Source of the DNA: Bubalus kerabau
Taxonomy: Eukaryota > Chordata > Mammalia > Artiodactyla > Bovidae
Assembly: GCF_029407905.1 (NCBI RefSeq)
Contig: NC_073627.1
Span: 143,047,697-143,111,696, forward strand
Reading direction: 5' to 3'
DNA length: 64,000 nt
In this document: piece by piece, positions 1 to 10,225 of the stretch
Layout: every line of letters begins with the position of its first letter
Numbering within the stretch: position 1 is the first letter of the stretch
Translations under genes and position numbers: made by a program
Notes under the pieces: model-generated
Seen by the model: the letters and a program-made list of their open reading frames with translations, nothing else
Told to the model about the DNA's origin: nothing
Databases searched by the model: none

Positions 1-320
1 ATCAATACTTCATTTAACAACATAGATGAACCTTGAAAACATTACACTAAGTGAAAAAAGCCAGAGACAAAAGGTTACATATTGTGTGAGATATGGCCAG
101 AATAGGTAAACTCATACAGATAGAAATTAGTGGTTTTCAGGTACGGTGCTGGGGAAATAGAATAACTGCTAATGGTACAAGATTTCATCTTGGTGGATGA
201 AAATGTTCTGGAATTAGAGAGTGGTGACAGCTGCACAACTGTTTGAAGATACTAAAAAAATCACTAGGTTGTGTGTTTTAAAAGGGTGAAAGTAAAAAAA
301 CCGATTGTAAAGTACCTTTG
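1..320 (+). repeat. Possible old L1 3'-end relic
   Basis: Sequence resembles the 3' part of an ancient mammalian L1. The resemblance is from general pattern only; the family is uncertain. Confidence 0.35.
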
Positions 321-682
321 GACAGACAAACAAAAAAACTAGAAAATAAATTAGTTGCCTCAAGAAAAGGGAATGAAAGGAACATTTTCACTGTAACTTT
401 TGAATTTTGAATCCATGTGAAGGTATTATCCATTAAAATTTTTATTTAAAATATGACACTCTCTCTCTAGAAGCCTTTACCAGAACCCATTACCATAAAA
501 AAGCACATTAGCAGCCTTTGAAACTGGCCCCAAAGTATCCTCTCCTGCATTAGGCTTTCCCAAATGCCTTACTTTCCACTATCAAGGGACTGAGACCTTG
601 TAGAGAAAGGAGCCATCCTCTCAGAGGAGGATTTGTATTTTATAAATGTGAAATGGCGTGTTCGTCATTGCCCTTTGCCTAA

Positions 683-877
683 GTGAAATGAAAGTCACTC
701 AGTTGTGTCCGACTCTTTTGAGATCCATGGACTGTACAATCCATGGAATTCTCCAGGCCAGAATACTGGAGTGGGTAGCCTTTCCCTTCTCCAGGGGATC
801 TTCCTGACCCAGGAATCAACCGGGAGTCTCCTGCACTGCAGGCAGATTCTTTACCAACTGAACTAGGAGGGAAGTCC
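683..877 (-). mobile_element. Bov-tA SINE with 13-bp target-site duplication
   Basis: Reverse-oriented tRNA-derived head plus BovB-type tail, flanked by GCCCTTTGCCTAA at 670-682 and 878-890. It lies about 100 bp inside the intron following KIF24 exon 6. Confidence 0.9.
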
Positions 878-980
878 GCCCTTTGCCTAAATCTGAGTCC
901 ATTATACTTGTGAGACAGCAAAATGAAGTCTCTCCTTGTACTTGGGCTGCTACAGTGGGGTAGTAAAAGAGGAAGATTAC

Positions 981-1068
981 CTCTAAGAGGAGCTCCACGC
1001 TATCCACCTGAAGCTCTCGAAGTCCCACTATTTGTACTACGTGCTTGCTATCTTCTCTTGCGAAGAGC
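981..1068 (-). CDS. KIF24: KIF24 coding exon 6 (kinesin motor, partial)
   Basis: This 88-nt exon encodes residues about 376-405 of KIF24, beginning LFAREDSKHVVQIVGLRELQ and continuing to VELLLE. Its first base completes the Arg codon left open by the preceding exon, and the other 87 bases are 29 whole codons, so it ends in phase 0. The acceptor reads CTCTGCAG and the donor reads GTAATC on the minus strand. KIF24 is a kinesin-13-like motor at mother centrioles that, from published work, binds CP110/CEP97 and restrains cilium assembly. The segment is in the motor domain after the P-loop. It is the last KIF24 exon I can find; the remaining exons should lie left of position 1. Identification rests on recognising the protein sequence and on continuity of frame over five exons. 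Confidence 0.93.
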
Positions 1069-3027
1069 CTGCAGAGACAAGAACATGGTTGGTTTGGCAG
1101 AGCTCCAGTAATAGACTCCTCGTAACCCATTCCACCACTCCCCCATTTTGCTATTGAGTAGGATTGATATGCCTTCTCCCTGCCCACCCCCACACCTCCT
1201 GACTCCAATGCTAGGCTTCAGGGGTGGTCTTTGATTGCTGTACATAAATAAATCAACACCTTTGGCTACAAAAAAAAGAATGAGTGGTTAACCCAGACCT
1301 ACGCCAATCAGTGGATTCCTGGATACAGTGACTGGCTCAGGAGTTGATACAGGATCTCTGCTAATCCAATCAAAATAAAGTTCTAGTTTCTGGTTGTTAG
1401 GTACTCCTTTTTCCCTATAGAAGTGAAAAGCGTGTGGCCTTGGGAGCAGTGGTAGCCATTTTGCATCCACAAAGACTGTTTTAGAATGAAGCTAACACCA
1501 TGGGAGATTGAACAGAAATGCAAAGAAACTGAGTCTTTATAACATCTCTGAACCTCTAGAGTCAAAAGACCCTAAGGCTTCTCTAGGTTTTCTAGTTAGT
1601 TATATGAGTCAATGACTTCCCTAAATGCTTAAGCCAGTTATAGTATGGTTTTATTTTACTACTTGCAACATAAGGAGTTCTGATACATTTTTGAAGGAAG
1701 CAAGGAAGAGTTGGTATTGCAACTAAAGCCTCAGGCCTGAGCACAGTGTAATGAATGGTTACATCTACCACCATCAAACCAGATCTGCCAAGGGGCAGGT
1801 ATTGCATCTATCGAAGACACTAAGATCATTTTCTCCCTCAGTAAGAGAGTGATTAAAATGAATACTGGAATTTCACTTCATAGCCAAATAAAAAGATTCT
1901 CTCAAAAAATGTTTTTCTCTGTCTATCCCTTACCCCAAGTTTCCAAATTTTTACAGAAGGATAGGGAAACAGCCTCATCGATGCTCATGACCTCTCAGAA
2001 GACAACTCTATTGGAATAGTTGGGCTTTGGGAATAAAAGGATCGAGCTTTCAGCACCCTCACATCATTCCTGAACGTATTTCCCAGACCCTATTCCCTGA
2101 GCTCACCTCAGAAAGTTCCTAATGAATAGCCTAAAGTGTACTGTTGTATTTTCAAATCATATAAGCAAGAAGTATATTTGTACAACTTTTAATGAAAAGG
2201 TATAAAGACAACTTATCTTCTACTTTAAAGAGTTAATTTTAAGATCTATAAACTTTGGCTTTTAGCTGAAGAGGTAGACTGAGCACATATACTTCTTTCT
2301 ACCTTGGTCAAAGCCCCTTTTACAGAAAATATATTTTATTTAAAAACAACAGGATAAGTTATAATAGCTCTAAACAAAAAGAAAGGGTGCTATCATTGAA
2401 GCAGGACATTTCAGAAGTCTCAGAAAGTACGAAAAAAAGAGACATGAGCCAATTAACCAAAGACATTAAAAAAAAAAACAAAACCCTAACATCTCCCAGC
2501 TGAAGACATTTTCAGAGTAAATGTGAGTTTTCTCTAGAGAGCCCCAGAGACGCTTTTACCCAGAAGTCAGCATATCCCCATTCCTGTAGCTATCATCAAA
2601 GAAAGCAGAAATACAGGGCAATATATTGATGTAACTCATTAAAGAACTGTACTCACAAAGAAACAAACCACACACACACACAGCACAGCACAATAGAGGC
2701 TTTTATTCTTATACCAACTGTTCTTTAAAGGAAGTGGCCCTTTAGACTGGAAAAGGCTCCAAATAAGGGTATTAAGCTAGAAAGAGAAGCTGTGGTGAAG
2801 CTAACTTGAAGCTTCAAAACCAACACAGAGAACAGAAAAGAAAAGCATCTCTTCCTGAAAGTAACCCCAAAGTAGAACCCTTCCTTATCTGGCAGTTGTG
2901 TCATGAATGAACCCCCAACTCCAGTACGTTCTCTGAACTGTGGCATACTGAAGGTCCTTTTTTTGGTTGAAATAGTCCATAGAATGGTGGCCTGCCTAAG
3001 CCCACTTCTGTGACCTCTCCAGTTATA

Positions 3028-3290
3028 CTACACCCCACTCCAGTACTCTTGCCTGGAAAATCCCATGGATGGAGGAGCCTGGAGGGCTGCAGTCCATGGG
3101 GTTGCTGAGGGTCGGACACAACTGAGCGACTTCACTCTCAATTTTCACTTTCACGCATTGGAGAAAGAAATGGCAACCCACTCCAGTGTTCTTGCCTAGA
3201 GAATCCCAGGGATGGGGGAGCCTGGTGGGCTGCCGTCTATGGGGTCGCATAGAGTCAGACACGACTGAAGTGACTTAGCAGAAGCAGCAG
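3028..3290 (+). mobile_element. BOV-A2 SINE
   Basis: Two BovA units in the plus orientation, ending in the GACTTAGCAGAAGCAGCAG tail characteristic of this dimeric SINE. Confidence 0.85.
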
Positions 3291-3882
3291 TGCCCCTCTG
3301 TGATGGGGGCCTACCTATCACGCTCTCCACGAACTGGAGCGGCTCCTCACCCCTACTTCCCATTCCAGTGTTGGCCTGGAGAACATGAAACTTGCACGAC
3401 CTTTTAGACAACTCTATGGGGCTTGGATACCTTTGCAGCGGGATAGTGTCTTTCATTTGATTTGGTTTTCGCAGACTTCCACCACACTCAGCCTCAGCTC
3501 TCTCCTCTCCACTTGGTGTGGCTGCTCCCAACAGGTCTCAGGTCTGGTTAATTCTATCATGACAACCTTCTATCCCTCCACTTCCCCTAGCCCCTCTCTC
3601 CTCCCTGTTCTCCAAGTTAGTTGATACCTTCACAACTTTGTTGCGTCCTACTCAGTTAAAATCATGTTTCAACCTAAGCAAAACTTAATGCCAGAATAAT
3701 ATAAGAGGGATTTAAAATCTGTTACTGAAAGAATACATTTCTAAAGTACTGTATTATGTTGTAAAGGGAATAGTTTAAGCCTTATAAGAGTTAAAGTCTA
3801 ATGTGAAGAAAATATTTTATTTTTATTGATATCAGAAAACTATCATTAAGTTTACTCTAAGATTACTGAGAGAAAAAACAAG

Positions 3883-3956
3883 AGGAAGTGGGAAATATAT
3901 TATATATTATATTTAATATAGAATATATTATATAGGAAGTGGGAAATATATTATAT
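3883..3956. repeat. AT-rich direct repeat, 51-bp period
   Basis: AGGAAGTGGGAAATATATTA starts at 3,883 and again at 3,934, separated by an AT-rich alternating tract. Confidence 0.8.
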
Positions 3957-4255
3957 TATTTATAGTTCTTCCAGTATAATAATAGATCAAAAGAATAGGA
4001 AAGGATTTAAATATATGTTGGTTTCCTGACTTTCTGAAATTACAACCTTTTCAAAGACCACAATAAAAGAGACATAGTCTTTTGATGAACATTAGGATAT
4101 TGATCACTTAAAAAATACTACTGGAAGGCTAATTTACATTTTCCTGTAGCTGAATTAACAGTTTTAAAAAATATGCCTCTGATTCAGGAAACTCTCATTC
4201 ATAAAAGGGCACTGGTATACCAAAGCCTCTTATTAAATCCCACAATTCAGTGGGT

Positions 4256-4915
4256 TGTTATTGTTTTTCAGTCACTAAGTCGTGTCAGATTCTTTGTGAC
4301 CCCATGGACTGTAGCACTCCAGGCTCCTCTGTCCTCCATTATCTCCCAGATCAGATCAGATCAGATCAGTCGCTCAGTCATGTCCGACTCTTTGCAACCC
4401 CATGAATCGCAGCATGCCAGGCCTCCCTGTCCATCACCAACTCCCGGAGTTCACTCAGACTCACGTCCATCGAGTTAGCGATGCCATCCAGCCATCTCAT
4501 CCTCTGTCGTCCCCTTCTCCTCCTGCGCCCAATCCCTCCCATTCTTTGCAGCCAAAGATGGAGAAGCTCTATACAGTCAACAAAAACAAGACCAGGAGCT
4601 GACTGTGGCTCAGATCATGAACTCCTTATTGCCAAATTCAGACTTAAATTGAAGAAAGTAGGGAAAACCACTAGACCATTCAGGTATGACCTAAATCAAA
4701 TCCCTTATGATTATACAGTGGAAGTGAGAAATAGATTATCTCCCAAAGTTTGCTCAAATTCATGTCCATTGAGTCGATGATGCTATCTAACCACCTCATC
4801 CTCTGCCACCCCCTTCTCTTTTTGCCTTCAATCTTTCCCAGCATCAGGGTCTTTTCCAATGAGTTGGCTCTTTGCATCAGGTGACCAAAGTATTGAAGCT
4901 TCAGTGGGACTCTGG
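4256..4915 (-). mobile_element. Older BovB 3' fragment, interrupted
   Basis: Degenerate BovB 3' sequence in minus orientation occurs at 4,256-4,348 and resumes at 4,746-4,915. The two parts join directly in BovB order when the young insertion between them is removed. Confidence 0.85.
4349..4734 (-). mobile_element. Young BovB insertion with internal 5' inversion
   Basis: The left part (4,349 to about 4,540) is the BovB 3' end read on the minus strand, starting with the repeated GATCA tail. The right part (about 4,541-4,734) is upstream BovB coding sequence (QRWRSSIQ... to LKLKKVGKTTRPFRYDLNQI) read on the plus strand. The whole is flanked by perfect ATTATCTCCCA at 4,338-4,348 and 4,735-4,745. 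This is the layout produced by twin priming. Confidence 0.85.
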
Positions 4916-4963
4916 CTTAAAAGAATAAAGAACAGATTTACAGTTTCCCACTCATACCCATAC

Positions 4964-5179
4964 CTTTTTCTTCTATTTAGAAGGTCATAAAGCTGTCCAC
5001 AGTAGATTTCATAGAAGCTGATCCACACAAAAAGATGCCTTCTTGGCTGGGACACTTCCAGTTGTCTGAAGATGTCTCTGGCAGCCAGAGCATACAGTCC
5101 TGGGTTCTGATGAGTTCCTATCATGGTATAGGTCTTTCCAGCACCTGTCTGTCCATATGAGAAGCAAGTGGCATTGCCT
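4964..5179 (-). CDS. KIF24: KIF24 coding exon 5 (motor domain with Walker A loop)
   Basis: This 216-nt exon encodes residues about 304-376 and contains the nucleotide-binding P-loop GQTGAGKT (about residues 313-320), followed by YTMIGTH and the segment FVWISFYEIYCGQLYDLLNR that is typical of kinesin motors. The acceptor is TTCCCCCAG and the donor is GTATGG on the minus strand. The exon opens with the third base of a Gly codon and ends two bases into an Arg codon, which matches both neighbouring exons. All P-loop residues needed for ATP binding are present. The residue before the tyrosine of the loop is Ser (FSYGQTG), where Ala is common in this position, a conservative change. No frameshift or stop is seen. 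Confidence 0.95.
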
Positions 5180-8070
5180 CTGGGGGAAGAATCATCTGTA
5201 TTTACTTTTAAATTTTAAGAGAACTGCTAACACAGATTTTTAAATGACAAAAGTCAGGTGGAAAAAGAATCCTCCATAAAATTCAACTATAAAATATACA
5301 GTCCATTAAGAAGAGGAAAAGAATTTATATAAAATTTACATAAGAATTTATAAAAATATAGGAGGAGGAAAAGAATTCTCAAAGCAGTATATAAGTTTTT
5401 TTTATAGAAATTTTTCATGGAACTGGTACGACCATAAGACAACTGTAGAAGATATGGAAAAAAAGACCTGATGTTAGGTGCTTTAGAGGATCTTTGAGGA
5501 AAAAAAAAATGTGTTAATCCTTAAAGATAAGTTCAGTGAAAAGAAGTAATAGAAAACTAAATAAATAATAGAAGATCATACAATATGGTGGTGATCACTT
5601 ATAAGAATATTAAGGAAGTTTAAACAGAGGCAAAATCAATAGAAGCAAAATATTTGAAGGAGGACTCATGAAAGACCTCTTTTGGCCTTAGTTTTCACTT
5701 TCATCAATAAATTACTGGGCTACTTGATTTTCAAGACCCCTTATAGCCCTGATGTCCTATGATTCTAAGTGGAAGCCACTGTTCCTGCATGTGGTATGTG
5801 TGTGTACACGAGCTGGATGGGTGTGAAAAACTGTAAAATAAGAGGTGGACAGAAAAGTTGGGAGACCAACCTGCCAGCCACAGTGTATTTTAGGAGGAGA
5901 TGAGGCCAAGATTACCTGAGTACTATAGGATCCTATGTACTATGCAGTCCTAGTACTATGTAGTACTAAACAGAGAGTGAACACAATGTTATGCAGTAAG
6001 TAGCTAGATTCTTATACAGGCATCCTATGGATTGATGATAAAAGTAGCAAGAAAAATATTCTATTAATATGTATGGACACAGGAGAAGGGGAGGCTGGAA
6101 GTGGACAAAGAGATGAATACACAGAAAGGACAGAAGCCAGACAGAAACCAAAGAAACAATGATTTGACAAGAGCAAAGCAATCATGGAAGTGTGAGAATC
6201 AAGACATGGGAGCAAATTGAATGGAAGCTGTTTAGAAGCAGAGACTGGTTGGTTACTCCTTGTCTTTTAAATCATGGCTCCCAACAGTGTGGGCACTTGA
6301 ATACACTGGCAGAGTCACAGTTGGGAAAAGAATTACAGGAGAAAAATGTAAACACACTGAAGAAGATCTAACAGAATAAGAATAATAAACAACATATACC
6401 TTATCTTCTGAACATTTCTGTGATGAACTTTAAATTAAAAAAAAAAAATGAAGAAAGCTCTTACTACACTTTATAGAACTTAACCTAATAATTTCACCTA
6501 ACTTGCAACTCTCTTATTTTTTATTGATAATGTCTTAACATTTAAAAGTTAACTTATTTTAGAAACCTGCTTTCTCAAAATGCACTCCTTAAATTTGGTG
6601 CATAAGAAACTGAACCAGAAAGAAAGTTCACTTTAACCTGTTCATAAAAATACAAACTTCCATACAACCACAATAAAAAGACAACAAAAAACAGGCAAAT
6701 GAAGATATCTGAGTGGCCAAATTAGCACATGAAACGGTGCTCAGTGTTAGATCTTGGGGAATGTAAATTTATAAAAAAAAAAAGAAAAAAACACAATGAG
6801 ATACAGTTCCATACCCATTAAACTGGAAAAACCCATTAAACTAAAAACCCATTAAACTAAAAAAAAAAGATTGACCATATCAAATATGGTGAGGGTACAG
6901 AACATCAATTCTCATACATTGCTGTTGGGAATATAAAACAGAGCAAAGAAAATTGTTTGACACTTTCTTATAGACCTATCCAATGACCTGGTAATTCCAT
7001 TTATAGATTTTTATTCAAGATAAATTAACAGATGTCCATAAAAAGACTTGGATAAAAATGTTCATACAGTTTTATTCATAATACTCCAAAATTGGAAAGA
7101 ACCCAAATGTCCATCAAAAGAAGAATGGATTAAAAAAAAAACTGGAATATTTATAGAAGGAAATATTACTCAGCAATAGAACTAGTTACATGCAACATGT
7201 ACTAATATCAAAAAACATTATGCTAATAAGCAAAAGAAGCCAGGCATAAGATATATATTATAACAATCCTATTTCTATGACATTTTAGAATAGACAAAAC
7301 TAATCTACTGTGACAGAAAGCAAGTCAGTGGTTATATAAGACCTGGAGGTGAAGGTAGGAGAACTTTCTGGGGTGATGGAAATGTTCTGTATCTTATTCC
7401 GGATATTGGTTACTTGGATACATCAAAACTCATCAAATCTAAGTACTTCTTAATATCTGTGCATCTTGATGTATGTAAATTATACTTCAATTTAAAAAAT
7501 AAAAGTAAAAATATCCTGAAATCAACTACCCAATATTTTCTACCCATACCTGACTACTATATATTTTAAATAGATAACAGAGCCCCACCAAGTACCTACT
7601 CTGTCCCATTTAATGTTTACTAAGTGTGAATAATTATTTTTAAATTAAAAAATACATCTATGAAAAGTGACAGTCACTTATCTATCCTACTTGAAAAAAA
7701 TTAATGAAACTATAGCTAGAATACATAATTCCTATTAGCAAAAGTTCAAACTAATTACAACCACATACATCTTTTTATTCTAAGGACTTTGATAAAATAA
7801 TATTGTTGGCAGCTTATATTTTTCCACTAAGCATAGAGAATCAATATCATCAATGTAAATGAAAATTTTGAATATTTCTAAATGTCTTGTGAATCCTATA
7901 AGGAGAGACACGGAATTTTCCAGAAGAGTCTAATTTAAATTCATTAGGTCAAAACACAATTTCCTATTTAATTCAAAATAATAGAAAAGCATAAGTATTA
8001 TTTACAAAGAAATATGATTTATGGAAAATAGAAAATAAAAGGCAAGAGGAGCAAATAATTTCTATCATAC
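5180..8070 (-). other. KIF24: KIF24 intron between exons 4 and 5
   Basis: Intron with an old L1 relic near 6,785-7,500. The rest (5,180-6,780 and 7,500-8,070) is AT-rich unique-looking sequence in which I recognise nothing. Confidence 0.85.
6785..7500 (+). repeat. Old L1 3' region
   Basis: Contains decayed L1 ORF2 C-terminal motifs (short phrases matching 'ATGTCCATCAA...GAATGGAT' and 'TACTCAGCAATA') followed by an A-rich end. Too old to assign a subfamily. Confidence 0.7.
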
Positions 8071-8168
8071 CCATTGAAAATATGCTGAATGAGTGGGTGA
8101 GTAGTCTTCATGTAAATATCTTGATTAGTGCACGCCTCATCAAAGATTTCATCAAAATAAAAAACATG
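8071..8168 (-). CDS. KIF24: KIF24 coding exon 4 (motor domain)
   Basis: This 98-nt exon encodes residues 272-303 plus two bases of codon 304, beginning HVFYFDEIFDEACTNQDIYM and ending at HIFN. On the minus strand the acceptor is TCTTTTTCAG and the donor is GTATGATAG. The VFYFDEIF stretch matches the kinesin motor strand that precedes the P-loop, and the codon split by the downstream junction becomes the first Gly before NATCF. It is small but well supported, because it joins exons 3 and 5 in frame and the product is recognisable KIF24. Confidence 0.94.
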
Positions 8169-8835
8169 CTGAAAAAGAAATTTGATTTTTAGAGAAAGAG
8201 ATACGTTCTGGATTTTCTTCATCACTATTCTAGTTGACACAGGATAAAGGTGCAAATACATTTTTAACTAATAGTAACTGTCCATGACAAAGTTAGAGAT
8301 AATAAGCAATTATCAACTGTCAAATGACAAGGCCTAGTTTTACTTGAAATCTCTGTAGACATGTTCTTATACTGTAAAAACTAAGCCACATGATTTTTGT
8401 TCTCTCTTAAGGGAAGTAAATTAATGAGTGTTAACAGTGAGCCAATCTTCCTTAAGTCTAAGAGAGGAACTGAATTCTATGGAGATTATTCTCATAGCCC
8501 AGCCTGAGCATGCGGGAAACATGAGCAAAGAGGCAAAGCAGGAAAGCACAAAGAATGTTTAGAAGACAGGGAGGATTTACTGTGTTTAAAATACAGGATA
8601 CTGGCAGGCAGAAAAGTGAAAATAGCAGGTGAGAATAAGGAGTTAGGACTATACTGTAGGGGTCTTGGGACATCAGCATTAAGGGAGAGGAGGGAATGCT
8701 TTTATTTAATTTAGTAAAAGTGGAAAGGCAAAAAACTTGGCAAAAGAGAGGGATGAGCTGAGCCATTTTATTGGAAGACTAATCTGCCTTATACTGTGCA
8801 TGGATTGGAAACATGAACACCAGTGGTTAGGTTAA

Positions 8836-8927
8836 AGAAAGAAAAGGAAATTCGCTCAGTCATGTCCAACTCTTTGCGACCCCACTGGCTGTAGCCTACC
8901 AGGCTCCTCCATCCATGGAATTTTAGA
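8836..8927 (-). mobile_element. Short Bov-tA/BovB-tail SINE fragment
   Basis: Only the tail half of the SINE is present, flanked by TTAGGTTAA at 8,827-8,835 and 8,928-8,936. Confidence 0.75.
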
Positions 8928-9316
8928 TTAGGTTAAGAAGAGTCTAAATTAGACAATGACGATGGAAATAAAAAAATATGAGCGCATGAGAAATTTGGCA
9001 GCTGACTGGATGTGATAGCTAGGGAGAGAAAGGAATCCAAGCTTATTCCCAAATGAAAAACCATGGTAATCTGAAAGAGGAGAGGTAGGAGACCCCATTA
9101 AGTTGGGTCTGGAAAGTGTTAGTTCAGCAACCATAATTATTTGCATAATTTAGAGTCTTACCATGTTGGCAGCCCAACTATATCTGGGTAAAAAATCCTA
9201 ATGATTTCAAGTCTGACTGTAGTATCATAATGGCAGTCCACACACGATGAATGAGAGATGAAGTCATATTTTATACTACCTTTTGGGCCTACTCTAAATA
9301 TTCAGTTCAGACAAAA

Positions 9317-9680
9317 TTTTATTTTATTTTTTTGCAATAAACAAAACTTTTATTCAAACAACTGCAGTACAGGGCACAATTCAGATTTTTTTTAAAAATG
9401 GAAAGGAAACAGGAAAAATATTTTCAGCACTTTACATCTTCATACAAGTGTTACGGTTTTGTGTCTACATTCATCCATTGAGCACTGAATCCCCTAGATT
9501 TGAGATCTTTCAGCAAAATTGGAACACTAACATAGAAGGTTCCTTTTACAAAGGTCCATGTTCTAGCTTTGGTTTTTCCCTAATTAAAAAACAAGGTCTG
9601 TCTGCGTCTTGAGCTGCTTCTTTGGTGGAAATGGGTTTAAGCCAGTTTACTATGGGTCACTGTACCCCAAATATGATTCT
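9317..9680 (-). pseudogene. Possible processed mRNA 3'UTR retrocopy
   Basis: On the minus strand the segment ends GAATAAAAGTTTTGTTTATTGC followed by an A-rich stretch, like an mRNA 3' end with a polyadenylation signal and tail. No protein frame is present and I cannot name the parent gene. No clear target-site duplication was found. Confidence 0.35.
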
Positions 9681-9777
9681 GTTTCATATACATTACTTTA
9701 GAATGGAAATTTGTTAGGTCATTTGAGAAGAAATTGGAGCCATAAAGTCAAATTTATCAATAGAAAAAATTCTCAGA

Positions 9778-9885
9778 GGAATCCCTTGGCAGCCCAGTGG
9801 TTAGGACTCCAGCTTCAGCTGCATGGGTAGGGAACTAAGGTCCTGCAAGCTGCACAGTGTGGCCAAAAAAAAGAAGAGAAAAAAG
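9778..9885 (+). mobile_element. CHR-type tRNA-derived SINE
   Basis: Begins with the CCTTGGCAGCCCAGTGGTTA head and ends GTGTGGCC plus an A-rich tail, typical of the cetartiodactyl CHR family. Confidence 0.8.
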
Positions 9886-10225
9886 TCTCCGAAAGTTAGG
9901 AGGTGAGAAAAACATGAACCTGTGCAGCAGGACAAAGAGATCTGTGAACTTTTAGTGTTCTGAAAAATGTGACTGATTTTAAGAACAGTAAAATGTAAAT
10001 TTGAAGCTGGGTCATAGGTAGATGGCGGTTCATTATACTTTTGACAAGGTTTGAAAATGGCAATAATAAAGAGCAAAATACATTTCTAAAATCTGATTTT
10101 AATGGACATGATTTATACCTAATTCATAAACAGGTCTTTAAGCAAGGAGACAAATCCATTCTTTGCTCAGAAATCACTGTATGTTTTTATAGTTAAGTAT
10201 GATATCTAAATTAAGTATGATATCT

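Larger units (their letters stand above)
1069..4963 (-). other. KIF24: KIF24 intron between exons 5 and 6
   Basis: Intron sequence bounded by the GTATGG donor at 4,963 and the TCTGCAG acceptor at 1,069. It holds a BOV-A2 SINE and a stack of BovB fragments (listed separately) plus an AT-rich duplicated patch at 3,883-3,956. I see no exon or RNA gene in the remainder. Confidence 0.85.
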
